This document shows positions 1-7,779 of a stretch of DNA of 64,000 nt, piece after piece (within the stretch, counting starts at the first letter, position 1; each line of letters opens with the position of its first letter). The stretch lies in contig NZ_CP117709.1 of the NCBI RefSeq assembly GCF_028622875.1, positions 6,947,001 to 7,011,000 on the forward strand. The letters are read 5' to 3'. Below the pieces are notes generated by a model. That model was not told where the DNA came from. It did not search any database and saw nothing but the letters and a program-made list of their open reading frames with translations. This DNA is from Streptomyces sp. MMBL 11-1 (GTDB lineage Bacteria > Actinomycetota > Actinomycetes > Streptomycetales > Streptomycetaceae). A program made the position numbers and the translations under genes.

Positions 1-2124
1 CGCCCGGAAAACGGAGCCGAGTTCCAGATCGATCCCGAACAGCGCCCGGATCCGGCCGACCACCCGCACCGCCAGGAGCGACTGACCGCCGAGGTCGAAG
101 AAGTCGCCGTGGACGTCGACGGACGCGACGCCCAGGACGTCGGCGAAGATGCCGCAGACGACCTCCTCGGCGGCCGTGCGCGGCTTGCGGAGCCCACCGT
201 GCGAGGCCGTCGCCCCGGTGACGGCGTCGTCCCCGGCGCGCGGCGGGAAGTCGATCAGGCCGTCGGCCCCGCGTCGCGCGCTGTGTCCGGTGGGCCGGGG
301 CGAACCGTCGTCGACGAGGGTGTGCAGCTCGCCGAGGACACCGAGCGGGGCGAGCCTGCCGGTGGCGTCGAGGACGCGGAGGGCGCGGGCGTGCGCGCCG
401 TCCGGGACGTAGCGCACGCGCAGGCGCGGGTGATCCTCCAGGAGGGCCGACAGGACGCCGGGCGGCGGGAGTTCACCGGCGACGGTGACACGGCGCAGGC
501 CGTCGAAGAGCGAGGGGTGCTGGGCGAGCATCGTGGCCAGCGTGCGCGTGGGCAGCCCCAGCGCGCCGGCGTCGTGCTCCCTGACGAGGTCCGCGACGCG
601 CGTGGGGTCGGCACCGGCGCCCGCCACCACGGCGATGCCGTCGTGCGACCGCGCGAACCACCAGGGCCGGTCCGCCTCCCCGCCGGCCCCGGACGGGTCC
701 AGCAGCAGGATGTCGCTGTCGCCGATGCCGTCGTCGTGCGGCCGCTCGGTGGCCGACTCCCCGGTCAGGAAAGGGCGTTCCCAGTCGAGCAGGAGATCGG
801 GTCCGGACAGGTGCGCGTCGGGGTCCTCGGCGAGGGCCCCGAGGAGAAGGGTGAGCCGCTGCGAGATCGCGGCGGCCGATCGCTCGTCCCACAGGTCGGC
901 GGCGTGGACGAGATGCCCCCGGAGGCCGGCCGGTTCGCCGTCGGCGTCCCAGGTCTCGGACAGGTCGAAGTACAGATCGAACTTGGCGGAGTGGAGTTCT
1001 ACGGCCTCCGACTTCTGCATCGTCACCGAGAGGCCGGGAAAGTCCGGCTCGGCGGGCTCGTGGCTCTGGATGGTGAGAATGGTCTGGAACAGCGGGTGGC
1101 GACCGGGCAGACGCGGCGGCCTCACGATGTGAACGACGTCCTCGAACGGGGCGTCCTGGTGGTCGAACGCGTCCAGGTCGAAGTCCCGCACACGTGCGAT
1201 GAGTTCACGGAAGGGGGGATCGCCCGACACGTCCGTGCGCAGCACGAGGGTGTTGACGAAGAATCCGACCAGGTCGTTGAGGGACTCGTCCGCACGCCCC
1301 GCGGTGACCGTGCCGACGGCGATGTCGTCGCCCGCTCCCAAGCGGTGCAACAGCGCTGCCAGAGCCGCGTGCACCACCATGAACAGGGTGCCGCCGCACT
1401 CCTGGCCGAGCGCGCGCAGCCTGCGATGAAGGACCGCGTCCGTGCTGAAGGGCACGGCGCCGCCCCGGTGCCCGGGTACCGACGGCCGCTCCCGATCGAC
1501 GGGCAGCGGCAGTTCGGCCGGCAGACCCGCGAGCGCCGACCGCCAGAAGTCCAGTTGCGCGGAGAGCAGCGACGACGGGTCGTCGGCGGAGCCGAGCACA
1601 TCGCGCTGCCACACGGCGAAGTCGGCGAACTGCACCGGCAGCGGCTCCCACGAGGGCCGAGCGCCGGTGCTGCGGGCCGCGTACGCCTGTGCCAGATCGT
1701 GCATCAGGGGACGTACCGACCACCCGTCGACCACGATGTGGTGGAGCACCAGCTGCAGGACGAACCGGCCTTCGGCCACGGTGAAGAGCACCGCCCTGAC
1801 CGGTGCCTCCCGCGTCAGGTCGAAGACGTACCGGGCGTTCTCGTCGAGGGCGGCGACTTCGCCGCCGGGCAGGTCCACGACGTCGAGCCGGCCCGCCTCG
1901 ACGTCGGCGGGTGCGATCAGCTGCCGCGGTGCGCCGTCCACCTCGGGAAAGCTCGTGCGCAGCGCCTCGTGCCGCGCGAGCACATCGCGGACCGCCGCGT
2001 CCAGCGCCTCGACGTCCAACGGCCCCTCGATCGCGGCCTGGACCACGACGTTGTACGTCCAGGCGGTCCGCTCGAAGCGGTCCAGGAGCCACAGCCGGTG
2101 CTGGCCGAATGAAACTGGAATCAC
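1..2124 (-). CDS. Nonribosomal peptide synthetase, C-(degenerate A)-T, partial at window edge
   Basis: The reading frame is open for 708 codons from a GTG at 2124, which has a GGGAGA ribosome site just upstream, to the window edge. Residues 1 to about 430 form a condensation domain. It opens VSFGQHRLWLLDRFE and carries the catalytic HHIVVDG near residue 127. A thiolation domain follows near 655-708 with FFDLGGQSLLAV, Ser682 being the phosphopantetheine site. The roughly 200 residues between them are too short for a normal 500-residue adenylation domain. They hold only scattered A-like pieces, such as LDATGRLAPLGVLGEL, and no SGSTGxPKG or YGPTE core. The module therefore probably cannot activate its own substrate and would need loading in trans, perhaps by the free-standing A protein at 3367. 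The C-terminal part lies outside the window. Confidence 0.88.
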   Translation of the reverse strand, partial: MIPVSFGQHRLWLLDRFERTAWTYNVVVQAAIEGPLDVEALDAAVRDVLARHEALRTSFPEVDGAPRQLIAPADVEAGRLDVVDLPGGEVAALDENARYVFDLTREAPVRAVLFTVAEGRFVLQLVLHHIVVDGWSVRPLMHDLAQAYAARSTGARPSWEPLPVQFADFAVWQRDVLGSADDPSSLLSAQLDFWRSALAGLPAELPLPVDRERPSVPGHRGGAVPFSTDAVLHRRLRALGQECGGTLFMVVHAALAALLHRLGAGDDIAVGTVTAGRADESLNDLVGFFVNTLVLRTDVSGDPPFRELIARVRDFDLDAFDHQDAPFEDVVHIVRPPRLPGRHPLFQTILTIQSHEPAEPDFPGLSVTMQKSEAVELHSAKFDLYFDLSETWDADGEPAGLRGHLVHAADLWDERSAAAISQRLTLLLGALAEDPDAHLSGPDLLLDWERPFLTGESATERPHDDGIGDSDILLLDPSGAGGEADRPWWFARSHDGIAVVAGAGADPTRVADLVREHDAGALGLPTRTLATMLAQHPSLFDGLRRVTVAGELPPPGVLSALLEDHPRLRVRYVPDGAHARALRVLDATGRLAPLGVLGELHTLVDDGSPRPTGHSARRGADGLIDFPPRAGDDAVTGATASHGGLRKPRTAAEEVVCGIFADVLGVASVDVHGDFFDLGGQSLLAVRVVGRIRALFGIDLELGSVFRA

Positions 2125-2447
2125 GGCTCTCCCTCAGGCGTCTCCCGGCGACGTTAGAGGCAGCGCCTGCCCGGCACGGGCACTCCGTGCGGCACTACCG
2201 AGGCACTCGCGCAGGTCGTGAACGGGACAGGGGGCCGGCGCGCACAGGGCGCGGGCGCGGTGACGCACGAGCCGTCGCGACAGCCGACGCACGAGGTGAC
2301 GCACGAGGTGACGTACGAGGAGAGGCGGGGCGAACTGCCGCCCGGCCGCCGCCGCCGCTGCCGATCCCGAAGCGCCAGGTCTCCTACGTTCGGGACGCAT
2401 CGTATGCGGCCGTCGCAGCTCGACACAGGCAAGGTGGTGGGGATCCG
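2125..2447. promoter_or_regulatory. Divergent intergenic region between the NRPS and the A/PCP/ACAD operon
   Basis: No convincing gene is seen here. The region must hold the promoters for the leftward NRPS and the rightward operon beginning near 2448. It contains a short tandem array of a 12-bp unit (2286-2321) and a related copy at 2262-2273. Open frames crossing it are Arg/Pro-rich shadows. Confidence 0.5.
2286..2321. repeat. 12-bp tandem repeat, three units
   Basis: GACGCACGAGGT occurs at 2286-2297 and 2298-2309, followed by GACGTACGAGGA at 2310-2321. A further partial copy, GACGCACGAG, lies at 2262-2271. The units sit in the divergent promoter region, so they could be regulator half-sites spaced close to one helical turn, or replication slippage. 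Confidence 0.75.
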
Positions 2448-2594
2448 GTGGGCGTTCTGTTCGATGACGCGGACGGTGGGTTCGTCGTCCTGGAGGGGGC
2501 GGACACGCGCACCGCGTCGCTGATCACCGCCAAGGAGCGGGACGCGCGTGGTGCCGCACCGGTGGCCGACGCGCCGGCTCCGGCCGGGAGGTAG
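2448..2594 (+). CDS. Small 48-residue protein, possible truncated MbtH-like remnant
   Basis: A GTG at 2448 is preceded by GTGGGGA and opens a 48-codon frame that stops four bases before the next gene, so it would be the first gene of the operon. Its start (VLFDDADGGFVVLEG) resembles the MbtH opening NPFDDxDGxFxVLxN, a family that binds and stabilises NRPS adenylation domains. The conserved SLWP segment and the tryptophans that insert into the A domain are absent. It could be a decayed MbtH, a divergent small partner of the A protein at 3367, or a non-coding stretch. The resemblance is short and was judged by eye. Confidence 0.4.
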   Translation: MGVLFDDADGGFVVLEGADTRTASLITAKERDARGAAPVADAPAPAGR

Positions 2595-2597
2595 CCC

Positions 2598-3362
2598 GTG
2601 GTGACCGGCGCGTACACGATCCTCGCCCTGGAGTTCCGAGGCGTCGGGGACCGGGCCGATTTCGGCTTTCTGACCCGTGAGGTCGACGGGGTCGACCTCA
2701 CCCGTGTCGACCCGCTCGTCCACCATGTCGAGCAGCCGCTCGGACTCGCCGAGCAGGCCTCGCTGCTGGCCGAGGCCCTGCCGAACGCGCCCGCACTGGT
2801 CCTGGCGTACTGCGGCACGGCCGCTCTCGCGCTGCATGTCGCCGAGCTGACCGGCGCGCCCTCGTTGCTCGTGGACCCGTATCCCGTCACGGCCGACGAC
2901 ATGCGCCGCGACTTCATCGGTCTGTGCGAGTCGACCGGCGCCGATCCGACCGGCCTCGTGGACCCCGCGGCCGACCCCGATCCGGCGCGCTGGGCCAAGG
3001 AGCTGTACCGGGCCCGCGACGCCATGGCGGCACCGCACGGCGGCGACGACGTGGCCTATGAGCTGGTCGACGACATGCTCGACCGCTATCGCGCCTGGCT
3101 GCGCTTTCTGCAGGCGAGCAGGTCCGCCGCGCCCGCCGCGCCCGGCGGTGCGGTCACCGCGATCACGGCCCGGCCCGATCCGCGGCTCGGTCTGCTCCTC
3201 GTCGACAGCGGCGTCGCACAGGTGCACCGGGTGGAGGGCGGGACCGGAATTCTCGACTCGCCGGAGGTACGCGGCCTGCTGGCGGCCACCGTCGAACGGC
3301 ACCGCCCCGCGAGCGACGCCCCGGGCGAGCCGGCAGCCGTCGATTTCCGTGATGGAGGGTGA
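2598..3362 (+). CDS. Thioesterase-like alpha/beta-hydrolase of the NRPS locus, Cys nucleophile
   Basis: The 254-residue protein starts at a GTG with GGGAGG upstream. Residues around 68-76 read LVLAYCGTAAL, which fits the nucleophile elbow GxSxG/GxCxG of alpha/beta-hydrolases with Cys72 in the nucleophile position. The fold cannot be confirmed by eye beyond this and the following helix. In NRPS loci such proteins release products or edit mis-loaded carriers. It ends four bases before the start of the A protein at 3367, so the two are probably co-transcribed and translationally linked. The exact reaction is unknown. Confidence 0.5.
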   Translation: MVTGAYTILALEFRGVGDRADFGFLTREVDGVDLTRVDPLVHHVEQPLGLAEQASLLAEALPNAPALVLAYCGTAALALHVAELTGAPSLLVDPYPVTADDMRRDFIGLCESTGADPTGLVDPAADPDPARWAKELYRARDAMAAPHGGDDVAYELVDDMLDRYRAWLRFLQASRSAAPAAPGGAVTAITARPDPRLGLLLVDSGVAQVHRVEGGTGILDSPEVRGLLAATVERHRPASDAPGEPAAVDFRDGG

Positions 3363-3366
3363 GTTC

Positions 3367-4941
3367 ATGCAGCGTGTACCGGTCGCCGCGCAGGCCACCT
3401 TCGAACAGGCCGTCCCCGACAAGCCCGGCGCGCACGCGGGCACCTTGCCCGCCCTGATCGGGGCGACCGCCGAGCGTGTCCCGGACGCGGTCGCCGTCGT
3501 GGCCGCGGGGGAGTCGGTCACGTACGCCGAACTCGTGGCGCGCGCACGCGGGCTGGGGCGTGAGCTGGTGCGTGCCGGCGCCGAGCCGGACGGGTTCGTC
3601 GGAGTCGCCGTCGACCGCTCGGTCGACAGCGTCGTCGCTCTCCTGGGCACACTGTTCGCCGGGGCCGCGTACGTTCCCATCGCCGTGGACCTGCCCGAGG
3701 ACCGCGTCCGGCTCATCGCGTCCGACGCCACCCTGCGGCTCGTCACCGGTGTCGACGCGGCGATCGCCCGGGCCGCCGGCGCGCGTTTCGTGCCCGTCGA
3801 CGCCCCGGCCGGGCTCGACACCGCCGCGCCCGCGCCCCCCGAGGTCCACCCGGACCAAGCGGCGTACGCGATCTTCACCTCGGGCTCGACCGGGCGCCCC
3901 AAGGGTGTGGTCATATCCCACCGCTCCGTGGTGGGATCGACCCTGGCCCGCTTCGGGGTCTACCCCGAGCCGGTGGCGTACGCGGTGCTCGCGCCGCTGA
4001 CCATCGACGCCGCCGCCGCGGGGCTCTACTTCACCCTCGTGGCGGGCGGCCGGGTGGTGATACCGGACGAGGAGTCGATCCGCGATCCGCAACTCCTCGC
4101 CGACCTCCTCGTCGGCGAGCGGGTCAGCCACCTGGACGGGCTCCCCTCGCAGTACGCCGCGTTGCTGAGCTTCCACCCGGAAGCCGCGGCGGGCCTGCGC
4201 TGTGTGATCACCGGCGGCGAGGCCCTGCCGTTCCCGCTGGCACGCAAGCATGTGACCGACCTGCCGGGCGTGGAGCTGCACAACGAGTACGGTCCGACCG
4301 AAAGCACGGTGTGGGCCACCACGCACCGGTGCACGGACGCCGACACCGGCCCGCACGTCCCGATCGGCAGGGCGGTCGCGGGGTTGCGCGCCGAGGTCCT
4401 CGACGACGAGCTGCGGCCCGCGGCGCCCGGTGAGGCCGGCGAGATCTGGCTGTCGGGACCCGGGCTCGCGCGGGGCTATCTCGCCCGGGCGGCCCTGACG
4501 GCCGAGCGCTTCACCGCCCGTGTCGACCCGGGCGGATCCGGTGAACGCATGTACCGCACCGGCGACTTGGGCCATGTCGACGAGGCGGGGGAGATCGTGT
4601 ACCACGGCCGTTCCGATCACCTGGTCAAGGTGCGGGGCCACCGGGTCGAACTCGGCGAGATCGAGGCGCGGCTCCGGGAGCACCCGGGCCTGCTCGATGT
4701 CGTCGTGGTCCCGCACAGCGGCGTCACCGGCGTCCGACTGGTCGCCGTGACCGTGCTCGCCGCCGACGCGACCGTGGGAGCGCGGGAGCTGACGGCCTTC
4801 GCGGCGCGCCGACTGCCCTCCTACATGCTGCCCGTCCTGTGGCGCAGTACCGACGCGCTGCCGCTGGCACCGGGCGGCAAGGTCGACCGGCTGCGACTGC
4901 GGGCCGAGGCGACCACCGTGGGCTCGGCGCTGCCCGCCTGA
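3367..4941 (+). CDS. Free-standing NRPS adenylation protein (aminoacyl-AMP ligase)
   Basis: A 524-residue stand-alone adenylation domain starting at an ATG behind ATGGAGGGTGA. The core motifs are complete: A3 IFTSGSTGRPKG near residue 169, A5 NEYGPTES, A7 YRTGDLG, A8 GHRVELGEIEARL, and the A10 lysine K505 in PLAPGGKVDRL. It should activate an amino acid with ATP and load it on a carrier protein, most simply the one encoded next at 5018. Reading the pocket by alignment to GrsA gives roughly D-A-A-G-I-G-E-V-W-K. I do not recognise this as a standard code, so I leave the substrate open. Confidence 0.9.
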   Translation: MQRVPVAAQATFEQAVPDKPGAHAGTLPALIGATAERVPDAVAVVAAGESVTYAELVARARGLGRELVRAGAEPDGFVGVAVDRSVDSVVALLGTLFAGAAYVPIAVDLPEDRVRLIASDATLRLVTGVDAAIARAAGARFVPVDAPAGLDTAAPAPPEVHPDQAAYAIFTSGSTGRPKGVVISHRSVVGSTLARFGVYPEPVAYAVLAPLTIDAAAAGLYFTLVAGGRVVIPDEESIRDPQLLADLLVGERVSHLDGLPSQYAALLSFHPEAAAGLRCVITGGEALPFPLARKHVTDLPGVELHNEYGPTESTVWATTHRCTDADTGPHVPIGRAVAGLRAEVLDDELRPAAPGEAGEIWLSGPGLARGYLARAALTAERFTARVDPGGSGERMYRTGDLGHVDEAGEIVYHGRSDHLVKVRGHRVELGEIEARLREHPGLLDVVVVPHSGVTGVRLVAVTVLAADATVGARELTAFAARRLPSYMLPVLWRSTDALPLAPGGKVDRLRLRAEATTVGSALPA

Positions 4942-5017
4942 CCCGCCACCCGACCAGACCCGCGTGGGGCGCACCGTCCCGCCGGGACACAGCACCGAGA
5001 AGCGGAGGTCCAGCACC

Positions 5018-5392
5018 ATGATCGACCGTGCCGATGAAGTGAACCAGGCCCGGCAGGACGGCACGGGGACGAGCGACGCGGACGATGTGTCCGCGCTTGT
5101 GCTGTCCCTCGCGGGCGAACTCCTGGAGCGCGCCGACGTCGCGTTGGACGAGGACTTCTTCTCCGCCGGGGGCGACAGCGTCCTCGCGATGCACCTCGTC
5201 GGCCACCTGGCCCGGCAGACCGGCGTCAGGGTGCGGGTGTCGCTCCTCTTCAACCACCCGGTGCTGCGGGACTTCGTCGAGCAGGTCGAGCAGCTGCGCG
5301 CCGACAGCGACGCGTCCGAGGCCGCCGGTGCCGCGCCGGCCGGATCGCTGGCCGCCGCCCTGAACGCCCGGAGCGCCGCCGGTGCGTCGTGA
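5018..5392 (+). CDS. Free-standing peptidyl carrier protein
   Basis: A 124-residue carrier protein with an ATG at 5018 behind GCGGAGG. The phosphopantetheine motif is FFSAGGDSVLAM with Ser54, and the sequence runs on through LFNHPVLRDFVEQVEQL, as in NRPS thiolation domains. The start at 5018 avoids an unrelated Arg/Pro-rich extension. Its stop overlaps the start of the following dehydrogenase (GTG at 5382), which supports one operon. It is the likely acceptor of the amino acid activated by the A protein at 3367 and the carrier on which the two dehydrogenase-like proteins act. Confidence 0.88.
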   Translation: MIDRADEVNQARQDGTGTSDADDVSALVLSLAGELLERADVALDEDFFSAGGDSVLAMHLVGHLARQTGVRVRVSLLFNHPVLRDFVEQVEQLRADSDASEAAGAAPAGSLAAALNARSAAGAS

Positions 5393-6494
5393 ACTCGAAC
5401 CGGGACAGGCGGCGCTGGTCGCCGAGGTCGACGAGGTGCTCGACGCCCTCGGCCCGGACCCGGACGTCCACGAGGCGTTCGCGGCCCTCGGCGAGGCCCG
5501 CCTGATCGCCGTGCACTACCCCGCCGCGTACGGCGGCCGTGATCTGTCGTTCGCCCACCACGCGGCGGTGTCGGAACGCATCGGACTGCGCGGCCTGCCG
5601 GACGTGGCCCACCTGATCACCGTCCAGGGCGTCGGCTGCCCCATCCTCGTGTTCGGCACCGACGCGCAGCGCGGGCGCTGGCTTCCCGAGATCGCCTCCG
5701 GGCGTCTGCTCGCCAGCCTGTTGCTCTCCGAGCGTGACGCCGGCAGCGATCTGACGCGCATCACCACCCGTGCCCGGCCCGACGGCGACGGCTGGCTGAT
5801 CAGCGGCCGCAAGACCTGGAGCCTGCTCACCCCGTGGTCGCGGGTCGCGCTGTGCTCGGTGCGGACCCGCAGGGAAAGCAGCCGCTACGACGGGATCTCG
5901 CTTTTCCTGGTCGACCTGGCCGACCCGGGCGTCGACATCGCGCCGACCCCGCGCGCCGCCGGTGAGCCTTACTACACGGTGACCCTGAACGACGTACGCG
6001 TCACACGTGACGCCCTCGTCGGCGAGGAGCACAAGGGGTGGGCGCTGCTGCCCACCGTGATCGGCTTCGAACGCGGGGGTTTCGACTACCTCACCCGGGC
6101 CCAGTCCTGGCTGGCCGCGGCGGGCGCGGAGCTCGCCGCCCTGCCGGCCGGCGAACAGGAGGCGCAGGCGGCCGATCTCGTACGGTGCGAGTTCCTGGTC
6201 GAGAGCGCCCGCGCGCTCGCCTACCACGCGGCCGGCACCGCCGACGGCCTGGAGACCGACGAGATCGACACCGCCTACGCCAAGCTCTCCAGCGGCCTGG
6301 CCGCGCAGGCCCTGACGCGTTGGGCCACCGAGGAGTTGCTGTCCCGCCCGGCCGCCGGCGAGGACGGCCGGCATCGTGCCGTGCTGCGCGCGGCGGCGGC
6401 CGAGGCCCCGGAGCTGACGGTCTCCGGCGGCGCGCAGGAACTCCAACTCGACCTCATCGCGGGCGAACTCATGATCGGCAGGTCCATCCGGTGA
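5382..6494 (+). CDS. Acyl-CoA dehydrogenase-family flavoprotein, probably acting on a carrier-bound substrate
   Basis: A 370-residue protein with the acyl-CoA dehydrogenase layout. The substrate and FAD segment reads LLSERDAGSDLTRITTRA, the middle strand GWLISGRKTW, and the C-terminal FAD-contact helix SGGAQELQLDLIAGELMIG. It overlaps the carrier protein gene by 11 bp and the next dehydrogenase gene by a GTGA junction. In biosynthetic loci this A/PCP/ACAD arrangement desaturates an aminoacyl-S-PCP, as known for prolyl-PCP oxidation to pyrrole, but other dehydroamino acids are equally possible. I could not assign the catalytic base with certainty. Confidence 0.82.
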   Translation: MRRELEPGQAALVAEVDEVLDALGPDPDVHEAFAALGEARLIAVHYPAAYGGRDLSFAHHAAVSERIGLRGLPDVAHLITVQGVGCPILVFGTDAQRGRWLPEIASGRLLASLLLSERDAGSDLTRITTRARPDGDGWLISGRKTWSLLTPWSRVALCSVRTRRESSRYDGISLFLVDLADPGVDIAPTPRAAGEPYYTVTLNDVRVTRDALVGEEHKGWALLPTVIGFERGGFDYLTRAQSWLAAAGAELAALPAGEQEAQAADLVRCEFLVESARALAYHAAGTADGLETDEIDTAYAKLSSGLAAQALTRWATEELLSRPAAGEDGRHRAVLRAAAAEAPELTVSGGAQELQLDLIAGELMIGRSIR

Positions 6495-7372
6495 ACCTCG
6501 AACTGGATCCCGTACAGCGCCGGCTGGTCGAGACCATCGCCAAGGGCGACGCGGCGGCGCCCCCGCAGGCCTCGGGCTGGGACGTGTTCGACGCCATCGG
6601 TCTGTCCGCGCTGCTGGCGCCGGAACCCGGCGCCGCACCGCTGCTCGGCACCCTCGAATGGTGCCTCGTCCTGGAGGAGCTGGGGGCCGGCCTTCGCTCC
6701 CACACGCTGGTGCGGTCGGTGCACGCCTTTCTCGACGTGTACGTGGCACGGGCGCGGGACGGGGCCGCCGCCGAGGCGTTCCGGACCTGGGCCGACGCGC
6801 AGGGCGCGGCGCCGCGCGCCGATGACCCGCTGCTGCTGCGGGAGGCCGACGACGTGTGGCGGTTCGTCGATCCGTGTCCGCCCGCGTTCGCCGCGCTGCC
6901 GGACGGGATCACCCTGGACGCCTCGACCGCGCGGGCCGTCCACGACCGTGGGCTGCTGCTGGTCGCCGCGTACGCGTGCGGAGTGGCACGACGCTGCCTC
7001 GCGTCGGCACAGGACCGTGCCGGTAGCAGGGTGGTCGCCGGCCGGCGCCTGCTCGAACACCAGGGCACCGGACATCGCATCGCGCGGGGCGCCGTCGATC
7101 TCACCCTCGCTCGCGCCGGGTTGTGGCGCGCGGCGCAGGCCGAGGACGAGTCGGAGCGCGCCGGACATCGGGCTCCGGCGGCAGCGGCGGCGTGTGTGTC
7201 GGCCGCACTGGACTGCGCCCATACGGTCGTCCAGGTCTTCGGCGCGGCCGGCACGAGCGCCCCGCAGGTCGTCGCGATGTTCCGTACGGCCTGCGCACTT
7301 CCGGCGGTGAGCGGCTCACCGCGTGCCCTGTGGGCCGAGGCCGGTGCACGCAGGATGAGAAGCCTCGTCTGA
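6491..7372 (+). CDS. Second, shorter acyl-CoA dehydrogenase-like protein
   Basis: A 293-residue protein whose GTG start overlaps the stop of the preceding dehydrogenase. It keeps the C-terminal helical half of the family, for example AHTVVQVFGAAGTSAP and TGHRIARGAVDLTLARA, but the middle beta-domain with the DAGSD-type FAD loop is not visible. Short and long ACAD-like genes side by side recall heteromeric dehydrogenases, in which one chain supplies most of the FAD site. It may therefore be the partner subunit of the 5382 protein. The alternative is an independent, degenerate paralogue. Confidence 0.7.
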   Translation: MNLELDPVQRRLVETIAKGDAAAPPQASGWDVFDAIGLSALLAPEPGAAPLLGTLEWCLVLEELGAGLRSHTLVRSVHAFLDVYVARARDGAAAEAFRTWADAQGAAPRADDPLLLREADDVWRFVDPCPPAFAALPDGITLDASTARAVHDRGLLLVAAYACGVARRCLASAQDRAGSRVVAGRRLLEHQGTGHRIARGAVDLTLARAGLWRAAQAEDESERAGHRAPAAAAACVSAALDCAHTVVQVFGAAGTSAPQVVAMFRTACALPAVSGSPRALWAEAGARRMRSLV

Positions 7373-7374
7373 CA

Positions 7375-7425
7375 ACGGCGACGGCCGGTGCCACGAGAGT
7401 TCCTCGTGGCACCGGCCGTCGCCGT
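7375..7425. terminator. Bidirectional terminator hairpin, perfect 23-bp arms
   Basis: A perfect inverted repeat has arms at 7375-7397 and 7403-7425 and a 5-base loop (AGTTC). It lies between the ends of two convergent operons, the stops being at 7372 on the plus strand and 7483 on the minus strand, and it lacks a T-run, as is usual for Streptomyces. Confidence 0.85.
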
Positions 7426-7482
7426 GCCGGGCGTCGCGGGCCGGACGAGACTTCGCGGACACGACCTCCCGGGCTCGTACAC

Positions 7483-7773
7483 CTACGGCTCGCGGCTCAC
7501 ACGCCGGGTCAACGGTGCCGGGGCCTTGGGCGCCTGGGCCGCGCGGACCGCGAGCTCGGCGACCGTGGGGGCGGCGAAGACATCCGGGACGGAGATCTTC
7601 ACACCGAGGCGCGTGCGGATCCTGGCGGCCAGGCGTATGGCGAGCTGGGAGTGCCCGCCGAGATGGAAGAAGTCGTCGTCCGTGCCGATGTCCTGCGGCG
7701 GCAACTCCAGTATCTCGGAGAAGAGTTCGCGCAGTGCGGCTTCCGCGTCGACGGTGGAGAGTTCGGTGGTCAT
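7483..7773 (-). CDS. Free-standing carrier protein (PCP/ACP)
   Basis: A 96-residue carrier protein with the phosphopantetheine motif DDDFFHLGGHSQLAIRL, Ser42 being the modified residue, followed by VPDVFAAPTVAEL. The GGHS form is typical of NRPS-type carriers. It lies six bases downstream of the MFS exporter and is co-oriented with it. As the second free carrier in the locus, it may hold another building block or pass the oxidised aminoacyl group to the NRPS. Confidence 0.85.
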   Translation of the reverse strand: MTTELSTVDAEAALRELFSEILELPPQDIGTDDDFFHLGGHSQLAIRLAARIRTRLGVKISVPDVFAAPTVAELAVRAAQAPKAPAPLTRRVSREP

Positions 7774-7779
7774 GGCGAT

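Noticed and set aside
109..2112. Long open frame on the plus strand across the NRPS
   Set aside because: Its translation is Arg/Gly/Val-rich with no domain pattern, while the minus strand in the same place encodes clear C and T domains. It is a GC-driven shadow.
3367..6494. Pyrrole-2-carboxyl-PCP forming set (prolyl ligase, carrier, dehydrogenase)
   Set aside because: The gene types fit, but the A-domain pocket read by eye does not match proline and there are two ACADs, so I kept the substrate open.
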